Shown here: positions 44,111 through 51,672 of the stretch, one piece after another | How positions within the stretch are numbered: position 1 is the first letter of the stretch | Layout of the letters: every line of letters starts with the position of its first letter | Source of the DNA: Ignavibacteriota bacterium | GTDB lineage: Bacteria > Bacteroidota > Ignavibacteria > Tepidaquicellales > Tepidaquicellaceae | Length of the DNA: 64,000 bases | Reading direction: 5' to 3' | NCBI GenBank assembly: GCA_020437545.1 | Contig: JAGQWH010000003.1 | Location: forward strand, 1 to 64,000 | Notes under the pieces: generated by a model | What the model was told of the DNA's origin: nothing | Databases searched by the model: none | The model's input: the letters and a program-made list of their open reading frames with translations, nothing else | Position numbers and translations under genes: made by a program

Positions 44111-45031
44111 TTATTTTAACAAAATAATTTTTTTGGTTATTTTGACATCATCCGTTTCAAGTTTGATAAAATAAGCGCCGCTGCTGAATCTGCTTCCGTC
44201 CCACCGGATCTGATAGCTTCCGGGTTCTAATCTTTCATTAACTATATTGGTAACTTCTTTCCCGAGTTCATTATAAACACTTATCTTTGTTAAGACAGAG
44301 CCGGCAATATCAAATTTAATATTGGTTACAGGATTGAAAGGGTTTGGAAAATTCTGATACAAATTAAATTCGGAAGGAATTTCGGATGAGATATTCTGAA
44401 TACCAACAGTGCCGTAAGTAATAACAAGCAAAGGTCTTTTAGAAATATCCGGACAATCTCCTGAAGCAAAATTAATGCTTCTGTAAATTCCTTCCAGTCT
44501 TAAAGCCAGCATGAATCCGTAATTATTCTGCGGATTTTGCACCATTTCTCTTACCATATCTGTCACATTTATATTTAAATAATCCTGATACGGAGAAGTG
44601 CTCTGTTCGAGAATTACCTCATTTGCGTGAGTGAAATCAGGCTGATTATCAAAAGTAACATCTGCATCTATCCAAGGTGAAGTTACCCTTCTTATATATG
44701 ATTTATTCAAGCCGTCGTGGGTATTGTTTGAAGGATTTGGATTTGCATATAATGATAATCTCGCTTCAATGACATTCGAGTCTGAAGGTATTTCAGAAAG
44801 ATCAAATTTGAAAAAAGATCTCCCCGCATAATACTCACCAAAAACTGTACCCGCTAAACCGGCAAGATCAGGATGTTCAGGAAATGAAGTATTTGGAAAG
44901 TTTGAAAGTGCAAGACAGTCCTGACCGGTATTTGGACCTAATCTTATTGATACAGATGTCTGTGAATGGGAATATGAGTTTGTAAGTAATATTATAAATC
45001 CAAATATAATGATGTGTATTAATTTCCTCAT
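44111..45031 (-). CDS. Secreted DNRLRE-domain protein with T9SS sorting domain
   Basis: 306 residues. Signal peptide MRKLIHIIIFGFIILLTNSYSHSQ. Residues ~60-205 match the DNRLRE domain: GRSFFKFDLSEIPSDSNVIEARLSLYA, then WIDADVTFDNQPDF and NINVTDMVREMVQNPQNNYGFML. This beta-sandwich accompanies many surface and carbohydrate-active proteins. Residues ~225-306 (QNFPNPFNPVTNIKF to KKIILLK) are the type IX sorting domain. It has no partner gene, being flanked by terminators on both sides. Confidence 0.85.
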   Translation of the reverse strand: MRKLIHIIIFGFIILLTNSYSHSQTSVSIRLGPNTGQDCLALSNFPNTSFPEHPDLAGLAGTVFGEYYAGRSFFKFDLSEIPSDSNVIEARLSLYANPNPSNNTHDGLNKSYIRRVTSPWIDADVTFDNQPDFTHANEVILEQSTSPYQDYLNINVTDMVREMVQNPQNNYGFMLALRLEGIYRSINFASGDCPDISKRPLLVITYGTVGIQNISSEIPSEFNLYQNFPNPFNPVTNIKFDIAGSVLTKISVYNELGKEVTNIVNERLEPGSYQIRWDGSRFSSGAYFIKLETDDVKITKKIILLK

Positions 45032-45172
45032 AATAAAACTCCTTCAATTTAATTCATCAAATGTATAGAGTTGGTTTTTCTCAAACAAGTTTAATTTTAT
45101 GGGTACAAACAATTGTTTATGATATCACTCTGAAGAGGGCGAAATGTTTAAAGGATCTGTATAAAACCAAAG

Positions 45173-45196
45173 GGAACGGCTTTATTAAGCCGTTCC
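45173..45196 (-). terminator. Perfect hairpin after the lipoprotein gene
   Basis: GGAACGGCTT (45173-45182) pairs fully with AAGCCGTTCC (45187-45196) around TATT. On the minus strand it follows the stop of the gene at 45247 by about 50 bp; the trailing tract CTTTGGTTTTAT is only moderately T-rich. Confidence 0.7.
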
Positions 45197-45246
45197 GGTA
45201 TGAAGTATATTCAGGAGGTTTTGATTCCTGTATTAAAACTTTTATT

Positions 45247-46233
45247 TTATCTTACTCTGTATGGAAATCCGAGATATGTAGATGAAAACAGATTCGGATC
45301 ATTATCAAATAAAGAACTCTTTGTATTTGCGCTTATAAAAGCATTGTGTCTTCCGTGTCTGTGCTGATTAAATATTTCAATTGTTTTTTCATAAACCCTG
45401 TCAAATCCGTTTCCGTTCGGTGTCTCTGAAACAAGATCAAATCTAACTCTGTGATGCCCGTTTGAATTGCGCGGCCAGTGATAAGATACGATATCGGTAT
45501 CGCTTTGGTTACTTGACAGATATACCCTTGTTTTAAAGCTTTCACCTCCGTCTGCCTCATACATATTATGACCACCGAAAAATCCTGCCATGAAAAAATT
45601 TATTGTAAAATCAGGTCCGTTTAATGTTTTTACAAGTTCGTTATTTCTGTAAAACTCTACTTTATTTATTATTATGTTATCTTTTCCTGTTTGCGGGGTT
45701 GTTGTGTTTCCGTCAACTGCTGAAAATTCGTAAACTCTCCAGTTAAATCTCGGATTACTGTGTCTGTTGGTTCTCTTAAAATTGATTATTCTCCTTTGTT
45801 GCTGTGTAAATGGTTTGACCGTGGAATCTAAAATACCGTTAATATATCCGATCACAATAAAATTCCCGGAGACCGTTCTTGTGACCAGGACATTTTTTAT
45901 TGAGTCCCCGACATTGGTGATTTCGGCATTAACATTTACATCAAGTATCCTTCTTCCCCATTTTAAAACTGAATCTAATGGTGTATCAAAACCGGTGTCA
46001 TCGCTGACAGGTCCTTCGGAATCAAAATCAAATACTTCGCTGGCAAAGAGATTATCGTCATCATCCGCATCACTGCTGAATGCTGTGTTGATGGCAAGTG
46101 TACGGATATATTCATCATCCGTCATGGATGAATTGTCCGTGATATTATTATCACTGCATCCGCCCAGATATAAAGATGTAATGATAATAAAGCTCAGAAC
46201 ACTAAAGATTGAGGATATTTTTAAACCGTTCAT
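45247..46233 (-). CDS. Predicted lipoprotein of unknown function
   Basis: 328 residues. The leader ISSIFSVLSFIIITSLYLGGC ends in a lipobox (LGGC, Cys26). An aspartate-rich stretch (SSDADDDDN) follows near 55-62. The rest is rich in beta-type sequence with late arginine/histidine clusters (NQHRHGRHN). I recognise no domain. It stands alone, with a hairpin terminator downstream. Confidence 0.65.
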   Translation of the reverse strand: MNGLKISSIFSVLSFIIITSLYLGGCSDNNITDNSSMTDDEYIRTLAINTAFSSDADDDDNLFASEVFDFDSEGPVSDDTGFDTPLDSVLKWGRRILDVNVNAEITNVGDSIKNVLVTRTVSGNFIVIGYINGILDSTVKPFTQQQRRIINFKRTNRHSNPRFNWRVYEFSAVDGNTTTPQTGKDNIIINKVEFYRNNELVKTLNGPDFTINFFMAGFFGGHNMYEADGGESFKTRVYLSSNQSDTDIVSYHWPRNSNGHHRVRFDLVSETPNGNGFDRVYEKTIEIFNQHRHGRHNAFISANTKSSLFDNDPNLFSSTYLGFPYRVR

Positions 46234-46440
46234 CTTAATTTTCCTTTTTTTAAAATTTATATTGAATTTTTTAAAACAGATAAATCTATATTGAATTCGA
46301 ATTCGTTAATTTGACAATGAATGTCGTTAAAAGTTTAATAAATAATTTTTCTGAAACAAATTTTTTCAATAAACGAACTACTCTTTATTGAATTATTAAC
46401 ATTGAAATTAATATTATCTCTATTTTAAATTGACTATGTT

Positions 46441-46545
46441 AATTAACCAATTAACCAATTAACCAATTAACCAATTAACCAATTAACCAATTAACCAATT
46501 AACCAATTAACCAATTAACCATCCGCCGTGGCGGAAACCAATTAA
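46441..46545. repeat. 8-bp tandem array (aattaacc)x10 interrupted by a GC palindrome
   Basis: Ten perfect copies of aattaacc fill 46441-46520. A 14-bp GC palindrome with a few bases follows at 46521-46535, after which the array sequence resumes (aaccaattaa, 46536-46545). The array ends 18 bp before the ATG at 46564. The rest of the 46234-46563 gap is AT-rich with no other feature that I could see. Confidence 0.93.
46522..46535. repeat. Dispersed 14-bp GC palindrome, copy 4, inside a tandem array
   Basis: TCCGCCGTGGCGGA, one substitution from the consensus. Removing 46521-46539 restores an unbroken aattaacc array; aacc stands on both sides (46517-46520 and 46536-46539), like a 4-bp target duplication. 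Confidence 0.8.
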
Positions 46546-46563
46546 TAAATTAAAAATAACCCA

Positions 46564-47985
46564 ATGAAGAAAATCATATACCTGTTACTAATTCTGATTT
46601 CAGTTTCCTCAGCTTCAGCTCAACTTCCAAATAACAATATGTATTTATTAAGCAATCTTAATCTTCATCCCGTGCCTTCACAGTTCAATGCGCCATGGGA
46701 CTATGCAGCGGTTTGGGGTTATGTCGCTCCGGACGGAAAAGAGTATGCTATTTTAGGCGGAACAATGGGAACTTCCTTTTATAATATTTCAGATTCGGCG
46801 AATATATACGAAGTTGACTTCTTTCCGACGAATATAAACACATCAAATCCGGATGGAGGCGTGTTATGGAAAGAGATGAAAGTTTATTCTCATTATGCGT
46901 ATGTGGTCTCCGAAGCTGATACAAGCGGTGTTGAAATTTATGATCTGCAGTACTTGCCTGATACAGTTGTATTCGTTAAAAAATTTACGGCTCCCGGACA
47001 TCGTACCACTCATTCGATCTCACAGGAAGGACCGTATTTATATCTTAACGGCAGTAATTCTGCATTCGGACAGGGTGTAGCCGTTCTTGATCTTTCTGCG
47101 GATCCCGAAAACCCCGTGCTCAGAGGAAAGTGGAATACAAGATATGTTCATGATTGCAGAGTATTGAGAGATACAATTTATGCAATGAATATCAATGACG
47201 GTAATATAACGGTAATTGATGCGCGCAATAAGGACAGTCTCAAAACAATTTCACAATGGCTGAATGCTCCAAATCCTTCTCCGCATAATTGCGCTATATC
47301 AAGTGACAGAAGATTCTTGTTTGCTACAGATGAAGTGGGAGGTATTCCAAGACTTCTTAAAGTTTGGAATATTGAAGATCTGTCGAATGTAACACAGGTA
47401 ACTACATGGCAGCCAACTAACATTACAACTTCTGTTGTACATAACGTGGAAGTTTATGGCAATACTGCCGTGATCGCTCATTATACTGCTGGTGTAAGAG
47501 TACTTGATGTTTCCAACCCCGTTGCTCCGGTTGAAATTGCATGGTATGATACATATCCTTCAAATAACGGCAATGCTTATACGGGCTGCTGGGGAGTATA
47601 TCAATTTCCTTCAGGAAAGATTGCTGCTTCTGATATGAAAACCGGTCTGTATGTTTTGAAGGTGGGAAAATCTGTTGGGATAAATAATAGTAATAACAAT
47701 ATTGCAGAAGGATATTCACTTTCGCAGAATTATCCAAATCCGTTCAATCCGAATACTAAAATAAATTATACTATACCTGAAAATGTCAGAGGGCAGACGT
47801 CAGATGTCAGACTTGTTGTTACGGACATTCTCGGAAATGAAATAGCAACACTCGTAAATGAGAAGCAAAACCCGGGGAATTACTCTGTTAATTTTGACGG
47901 AAGCAAGCTTTCAAGCGGAGTGTATTTTTATAAGCTTTCATCAGGTGAATTCAAGGAGGTGAAGAAGATGACGTTGCTTAAATAA
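46564..47985 (+). CDS. Secreted choice-of-anchor B (LVIVD-repeat) protein with T9SS sorting domain
   Basis: 473 residues. Signal peptide MKKIIYLLLILISVSSASA. The body matches choice-of-anchor B family proteins: PWDYAAVWGYVAPDGKEYAILG, GTSFYNISD, WKEMKVYSHYAYVVSEAD, HTISQEGPYLYL-type HRTTHSISQEG, and LHDC-type RYVHDCRVLRD, all blades of a beta-propeller with LVIVD-like repeats. Residues ~390-473 are a type IX sorting domain (QNYPNPFNPNTKINY to KKMTLLK). Its promoter region holds the ten-copy 8-bp array, and a heptamer array sits in the sorting-domain coding region (47785-47812). Confidence 0.87.
   Translation: MKKIIYLLLILISVSSASAQLPNNNMYLLSNLNLHPVPSQFNAPWDYAAVWGYVAPDGKEYAILGGTMGTSFYNISDSANIYEVDFFPTNINTSNPDGGVLWKEMKVYSHYAYVVSEADTSGVEIYDLQYLPDTVVFVKKFTAPGHRTTHSISQEGPYLYLNGSNSAFGQGVAVLDLSADPENPVLRGKWNTRYVHDCRVLRDTIYAMNINDGNITVIDARNKDSLKTISQWLNAPNPSPHNCAISSDRRFLFATDEVGGIPRLLKVWNIEDLSNVTQVTTWQPTNITTSVVHNVEVYGNTAVIAHYTAGVRVLDVSNPVAPVEIAWYDTYPSNNGNAYTGCWGVYQFPSGKIAASDMKTGLYVLKVGKSVGINNSNNNIAEGYSLSQNYPNPFNPNTKINYTIPENVRGQTSDVRLVVTDILGNEIATLVNEKQNPGNYSVNFDGSKLSSGVYFYKLSSGEFKEVKKMTLLK
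47785..47812. repeat. Heptamer array inside sorting-domain coding sequence
   Basis: Units gtcagag, ggcagac, gtcagat, gtcagac: four copies of 7 bp encoding VRGQTSDVR between NYTIPEN and LVVTDILGN, the same linker occupied by arrays in the sorting domains at 603 and 25965 but with a different unit. Confidence 0.85.
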
Positions 47986-47986
47986 T

Positions 47987-48063
47987 GTCAAACGCGAGAC
48001 GTAAGACGCGAGACGTGAGACGTGAGACGTCTAGCATCAAACGTCTAGCGTCTAACGTCTAGC
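47987..48063. repeat. Eleven-unit heptamer array between convergent genes
   Basis: Units gtcaaac, gcgagac, gtaagac, gcgagac, gtgagac, gtgagac, gtctagc, atcaaac, gtctagc, gtctaac, gtctagc: 77 bp with an exact 7-bp period. It starts one base after the stop of the choice-of-anchor gene (47985) and covers the last codons (ARR) and the stop of the agmatinase-family gene (48052). Parts are complementary (AGACGT/ACGTCT), so the RNA could fold. Confidence 0.9.
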
Positions 48064-48948
48064 GTAATTCAGCATCTTATACACCAGTTTCGCTGTCAGG
48101 AAATCCGGATATGGAAAATCTTTTCTCGGTGAAAGCTCGACTACATCAAATCCTACTACATTCCTCCTCGTCCCTACCATCTTAAGTAGTTTCATCGTTT
48201 CATCCCATAATAATCCATTTGGCTCGGGTGTGCCGGTAGAAGGCATTATCGACGGATCAAAATAATCCACGTCAAATGTGATGTAGACATTTTTTTTCAG
48301 AGTATCGAGTACTTTCTTCTGCCAGTAAATACCGTGATCACCGCTCTTTATCTCAAACGCGAAAAAAGTATTTATTCCTTTTTCCTTTATAAAATCATAT
48401 TCGGCTTTGCATTGAGCTCTTATGCCTACCTGTGTGATATCAGTTGTGAACTCAGCAACTCTCGCTGCAAATGAAGCATGTGAAAATTTCGAGCCTTCGT
48501 ATTCATCTCTCAGATCAGAATGTGCGTCAAAGTGCAGAACAGAAAGATCATCAAAAGAATCAAAGTGCGCTTTGATGGGAGCAGTGGAGATCGAATGTTC
48601 ACCTCCGAGCGTTACGACAAACTTGTCATCTTCAATAAGTCCTTTTACCCTTTTGTAAATCAACTCCAGAGCTTTCAAACCTTTTTTCTTTTTGAAATCC
48701 AAAGGCAGCAATGAACATATCCCGTTTCCTTTCTCGAAACAAAGTTCGCGGTCAAGCTCTTCATCAAAAAACTCAACATAATGTGATGCATTTAAGATAG
48801 CCTTCGGACCTTTTGCTGTTCCTTTACCGTATGAGGTCGTCTGCTCGTAAGGAGCAGGAAGGATCACTATTCCGGAGTCTTTGTAATTTGAAAATTCTTC
48901 CTCTATTGCGAGAAAATTATTTTTTATTGAATAATATTTGTTTTTCAA
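48052..48948 (-). CDS. speB: Agmatinase/arginase family ureohydrolase
   Basis: 298 residues. The Mn2+ site is complete: GGEHSIS near 116-122, HFDAHSDLRDEY near 140-151 and FDVDYFDPS near 224-232. Length and the late GTPEPNGLLWDE favour agmatinase (agmatine to putrescine and urea) in polyamine synthesis over arginase, but the substrate is not certain. It starts 12 bp after the stop of the long (tau) frame of dnaX, so the two form an operon. Its last three codons and stop lie inside the heptamer array 47987-48063. Confidence 0.88.
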   Translation of the reverse strand: MKNKYYSIKNNFLAIEEEFSNYKDSGIVILPAPYEQTTSYGKGTAKGPKAILNASHYVEFFDEELDRELCFEKGNGICSLLPLDFKKKKGLKALELIYKRVKGLIEDDKFVVTLGGEHSISTAPIKAHFDSFDDLSVLHFDAHSDLRDEYEGSKFSHASFAARVAEFTTDITQVGIRAQCKAEYDFIKEKGINTFFAFEIKSGDHGIYWQKKVLDTLKKNVYITFDVDYFDPSIMPSTGTPEPNGLLWDETMKLLKMVGTRRNVVGFDVVELSPRKDFPYPDFLTAKLVYKMLNYARR

Positions 48949-48960
48949 AATTAAAGGGGT

Positions 48961-49278
48961 TTAATTTATTTTATATTCGACTGCATCAAACAGTTCTTTT
49001 AATTTATCTATGATCAGTTTTTCTTTTGGTGAAAATTCGGTTGAAGATGAATTTTCCGGAATATTGTCAGCAAAGTTAAATGATTCTTCAATCCGAACAG
49101 GAGCAGTATTAACAGGTTCTTCTTTTATGTCTATGACTAAGTTGTCGTTTTTTTCTTCAGATATCTGTCCTGTTTCAGTTTCAGGGATATTTTTGTTTTC
49201 TCGGACTTCTGTATTTTGTGACCGGGGTTTTAAATCAACCTGAGGTTCGTCTTCAATCAGATCTGAGGTTTTTTTTTT
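48961..49278 (-). CDS. dnaX: dnaX tau-specific C-terminal extension (-1 frame)
   Basis: This 318-bp stretch is open in the -1 frame relative to the short dnaX product. From the A10 tract it continues TSDLIEDEPQVDLKPRSQN, an acidic, low-complexity linker, and ends KEKLIIDKLKELFDAVEYKIN with TAA at 48963-48961. A shift of -1 on the A-run, or one extra A in the mRNA, gives a product of about 483 residues. It fills the space up to the agmatinase-family gene, leaving 12 bp. A flexible linker followed by a small C-terminal domain fits the tau-specific part of DnaX. Confidence 0.78.
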   Translation of the reverse strand, partial: KKKTSDLIEDEPQVDLKPRSQNTEVRENKNIPETETGQISEEKNDNLVIDIKEEPVNTAPVRIEESFNFADNIPENSSSTEFSPKEKLIIDKLKELFDAVEYKIN

Positions 49279-50411
49279 ACTGCTTCAATTTCCGAAAGAA
49301 TGACAGATAAGTCAACAACATCAGCATTTACCCTGCAGAGTTCGGTCAGTAACACTTCAAGAAGTATTTTCTGACTGGAAGAATATTTGAATCTGTTCTC
49401 CGCTTCAAAGAGGATCTTCATCAGACGAAGTATTTGTTCGGATGTAAAATTTTTCGCTTCTTCGAGATACTTTTCTTTAACTGTATCGGATTCATCCAGA
49501 AGATCTGTCTTGCCTGTAGAGTTAACGATCATGAGGTCTCTCAGATGCTCGGTTACCCCGTTATAAAAAGTCTGATGATCAAATCCTTTTTCACTTAGGC
49601 TGTTGAAATATGAAAGTATCTCGTTGGCATTGCCTTCTTTTATGTATTTTGAAATATTAAAATAGATTTCTTTATCGGGAATATTAAGAAAATTCTTTAA
49701 ATCATCATATTTAATATTATCACCGCAGAAAGAAACTGCCATATCGAAAATTCCCTGAGCGTCTCTGAGTGCGCCGTCACCGAGCTTTGAAATAAGAAAG
49801 ACCGATTCATCATCTATCTTAACTTTCTCTTCTTTTGCGATCTCTTTTATATTGTCCGATATCTCTTTTATCTTTATCCTCTGGAGAGGGAATCTCTGAC
49901 AGCGGCTGACGATAGTTGCCGGGATCTTTTCCGGATTGGTGGTTGCGAGAATGAATATAAGATAACCGGGCGGCTCTTCGAGTATTTTCAGCAATGCATT
50001 GAATGCCTGCGTTGTGAGCATGTGAACTTCGTCAACAATAAAAAATTTATATTTACCTTTTATAGGAAAAAATTTCGCGGCATCCTGAATTGCGCGGACA
50101 TCGTCGATACCTCTGTTGGATGCGGCATCGAGTTCAAATACATCAGGATGATTACCGTTTGTGATCTCAAGACACGAATCGCATTTATTGCAGGGCTCTC
50201 CATCCTTCAGATTCGGACAGTTAAGCGCTTTTGCAAATATCCTTGCTATAGTAGTCTTCCCGACACCCCGCGGTCCGGTCAGCAGATACGAATGCGCGAT
50301 CTTACTGGAAACTATCGCATTCTTCAATGTCTGTGTAACGAAATCCTGAGATGACACTTCAGAAAACTTCTGCGGACGATACTTACGGGCTGAGACTTTG
50401 TATTCGGACAA
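49257..50411 (-). CDS. dnaX: DNA polymerase III clamp-loader subunit DnaX (gamma-type product)
   Basis: 384 residues in the zero frame. Residues 1-240 are the AAA+ clamp-loader module: Walker A GPRGVGKTT (46-54), the zinc-binding cysteines C65, C74, C77 and C80, DEVHML and the SRC sensor in ATIVSRCQRF. Residues ~245-370 form the oligomerisation collar. The frame ends KKKPQI-stop just after an A10 tract, at the position where gamma-type products terminate; the -1 frame continues for about 100 codons (48961-49278). DnaX loads the sliding clamp and, as tau, links polymerase and helicase. Confidence 0.93.
   Translation of the reverse strand: MSEYKVSARKYRPQKFSEVSSQDFVTQTLKNAIVSSKIAHSYLLTGPRGVGKTTIARIFAKALNCPNLKDGEPCNKCDSCLEITNGNHPDVFELDAASNRGIDDVRAIQDAAKFFPIKGKYKFFIVDEVHMLTTQAFNALLKILEEPPGYLIFILATTNPEKIPATIVSRCQRFPLQRIKIKEISDNIKEIAKEEKVKIDDESVFLISKLGDGALRDAQGIFDMAVSFCGDNIKYDDLKNFLNIPDKEIYFNISKYIKEGNANEILSYFNSLSEKGFDHQTFYNGVTEHLRDLMIVNSTGKTDLLDESDTVKEKYLEEAKNFTSEQILRLMKILFEAENRFKYSSSQKILLEVLLTELCRVNADVVDLSVILSEIEAVKKKPQI
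49269..49278 (-). promoter_or_regulatory. A10 slippery site in dnaX
   Basis: Ten consecutive A on the coding strand, read GTA AAA AAA AAA CCT in the zero frame, which stops three codons later. A change of register to -1 reads ACC TCA GAT and enters the 102-codon extension. Poly-A slippage sites producing the two DnaX forms are known from Thermus thermophilus (transcriptional slippage) and Escherichia coli (ribosomal -1 shift on A AAA AAG). Confidence 0.8.
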
Positions 50412-50619
50412 TTGGATTTTTAATTAAATATTTTAAAACTTGTAAAATGTATCTGAAAGTATGAATTTATTGCTTTGCAGAAAATCTTTAGCAAAGTAAA
50501 TAATTTGTCTTTAAATATAAATGGAAGGGTTTATCTGTTTCTTTAAAAATATCATTATAAAACTGAAATTCGGTTTTTAGTCATGAATGAGCTTTAGATC
50601 CGGCAAAATATGGATTACT

Positions 50620-51612
50620 TCAGCTTTTTTTTCTGAGTATCAGCCAAACAAAAACAGGAGCACCGATAAAGGATGTGACAATTCCGACAGGTATCTCCGC
50701 CGGGGAGATAATTATTCTTGCTATAGTATCTGATATAAGAAGAAATATCGCACCCAGTATTATCGAACAGGGGACGGCATATCTGTAATCTTCACCAATT
50801 AATAATCTTGCTAAATTCGGAACTATCAGACCGACGAAACTAATTATACCGGCAATAGAAACTGCGCTTGCTGCTAGCAAAGAAGAAAAGATTATTGAAA
50901 GTTTCTGAAATCTTTTTAAATTCAATCCGAGTGAGACCGATAGTTCCTCTCCGAGATTCAATACGTTAAGGTCTTTGGAGATGAATATTGAGCCGGCAAT
51001 ACCGGTGATAATGAAAAAGAAACCCGAATAAAATTCATTCCAGCCTCTTCCTGAAAAGCCGCCATTGAGCCAGTAGATTATCTGTGTAAGCGAACTGCCG
51101 GAGATCAAAAGCAGAAAACCATTTAAAGATGATATCAATGCGCTGACGGCAATACCTGTTAATATTATTTTATCGGTGGAAATGAATCCCGAAAATTTTC
51201 CTCCGAGTCCTTTCGCAAATTTAAATATGATAAATGTTGTTGTTAAAGCGAATAAAAATGAGACAGGTGTAATAAGTATAAAAGGCAATGAAAACGGAAG
51301 AATAAATATAAGTATGGCTCCAAGACCCGCGCCGGCAGATATTCCGAGCAGTCCCGGTTCGGCAAGATTGTTTCTGAGCATTGACTGAAGTATTATCCCC
51401 GAGCATGAAAGCGAAGCACCGACAAGCATTGTATTCAGAATTCTTGGGAGACGGATATCATATATGATCTTTCTGTTTAGTTCATCTCCGGATGAGAATA
51501 AATTCAGAATTTCAGAAAATGATACTGAAACACTCCCGAGAGATAATGAGACTATGAACGAGATCATTAAAATAACCGTCAGAGCCGATAAGATAAAAAC
51601 TTTTTTGGACAA
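50620..51612 (-). CDS. FecCD/BtuC family ABC transporter permease
   Basis: 330 residues with about nine to ten membrane helices. IIYDIRLPRILNTMLVGASLSCSGIILQSMLRNNLAEPGLLG near 45-90 and AGIISFVGLIVPNLARLLIGEDYRYAVPCS near 250-280 are signatures of the FecCD/BtuC permeases that import iron-siderophores, haem or cobalamin as a dimer with an ATPase and a binding protein. Neither partner lies next to it here, so its complex must be completed from elsewhere. It is divergent from the histidine kinase gene, with 60 bp between. Confidence 0.9.
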   Translation of the reverse strand: MSKKVFILSALTVILMISFIVSLSLGSVSVSFSEILNLFSSGDELNRKIIYDIRLPRILNTMLVGASLSCSGIILQSMLRNNLAEPGLLGISAGAGLGAILIFILPFSLPFILITPVSFLFALTTTFIIFKFAKGLGGKFSGFISTDKIILTGIAVSALISSLNGFLLLISGSSLTQIIYWLNGGFSGRGWNEFYSGFFFIITGIAGSIFISKDLNVLNLGEELSVSLGLNLKRFQKLSIIFSSLLAASAVSIAGIISFVGLIVPNLARLLIGEDYRYAVPCSIILGAIFLLISDTIARIIISPAEIPVGIVTSFIGAPVFVWLILRKKS

Positions 51613-51672
51613 GAATTAATTAATTTAAATAAGTATTTATATACAATATATTAAAACGAATCACATAGCTTA

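Noticed and set aside
46441-46520. Regular repeats that might be a CRISPR array
   Set aside because: The 8-bp units are directly adjacent with no spacers, and no cas gene is present. The same holds for the heptamer arrays.
48949-49256. A 308-bp gap as plain intergenic DNA
   Set aside because: It is open in the -1 frame of dnaX from the A10 tract to 48961, so it is better explained as the tau-specific coding region.
50460-50520. Possible terminator after the FecCD gene
   Set aside because: CTTTGC/GCAAAG can pair over six bases, but the flanks mismatch and no clear T-run follows.
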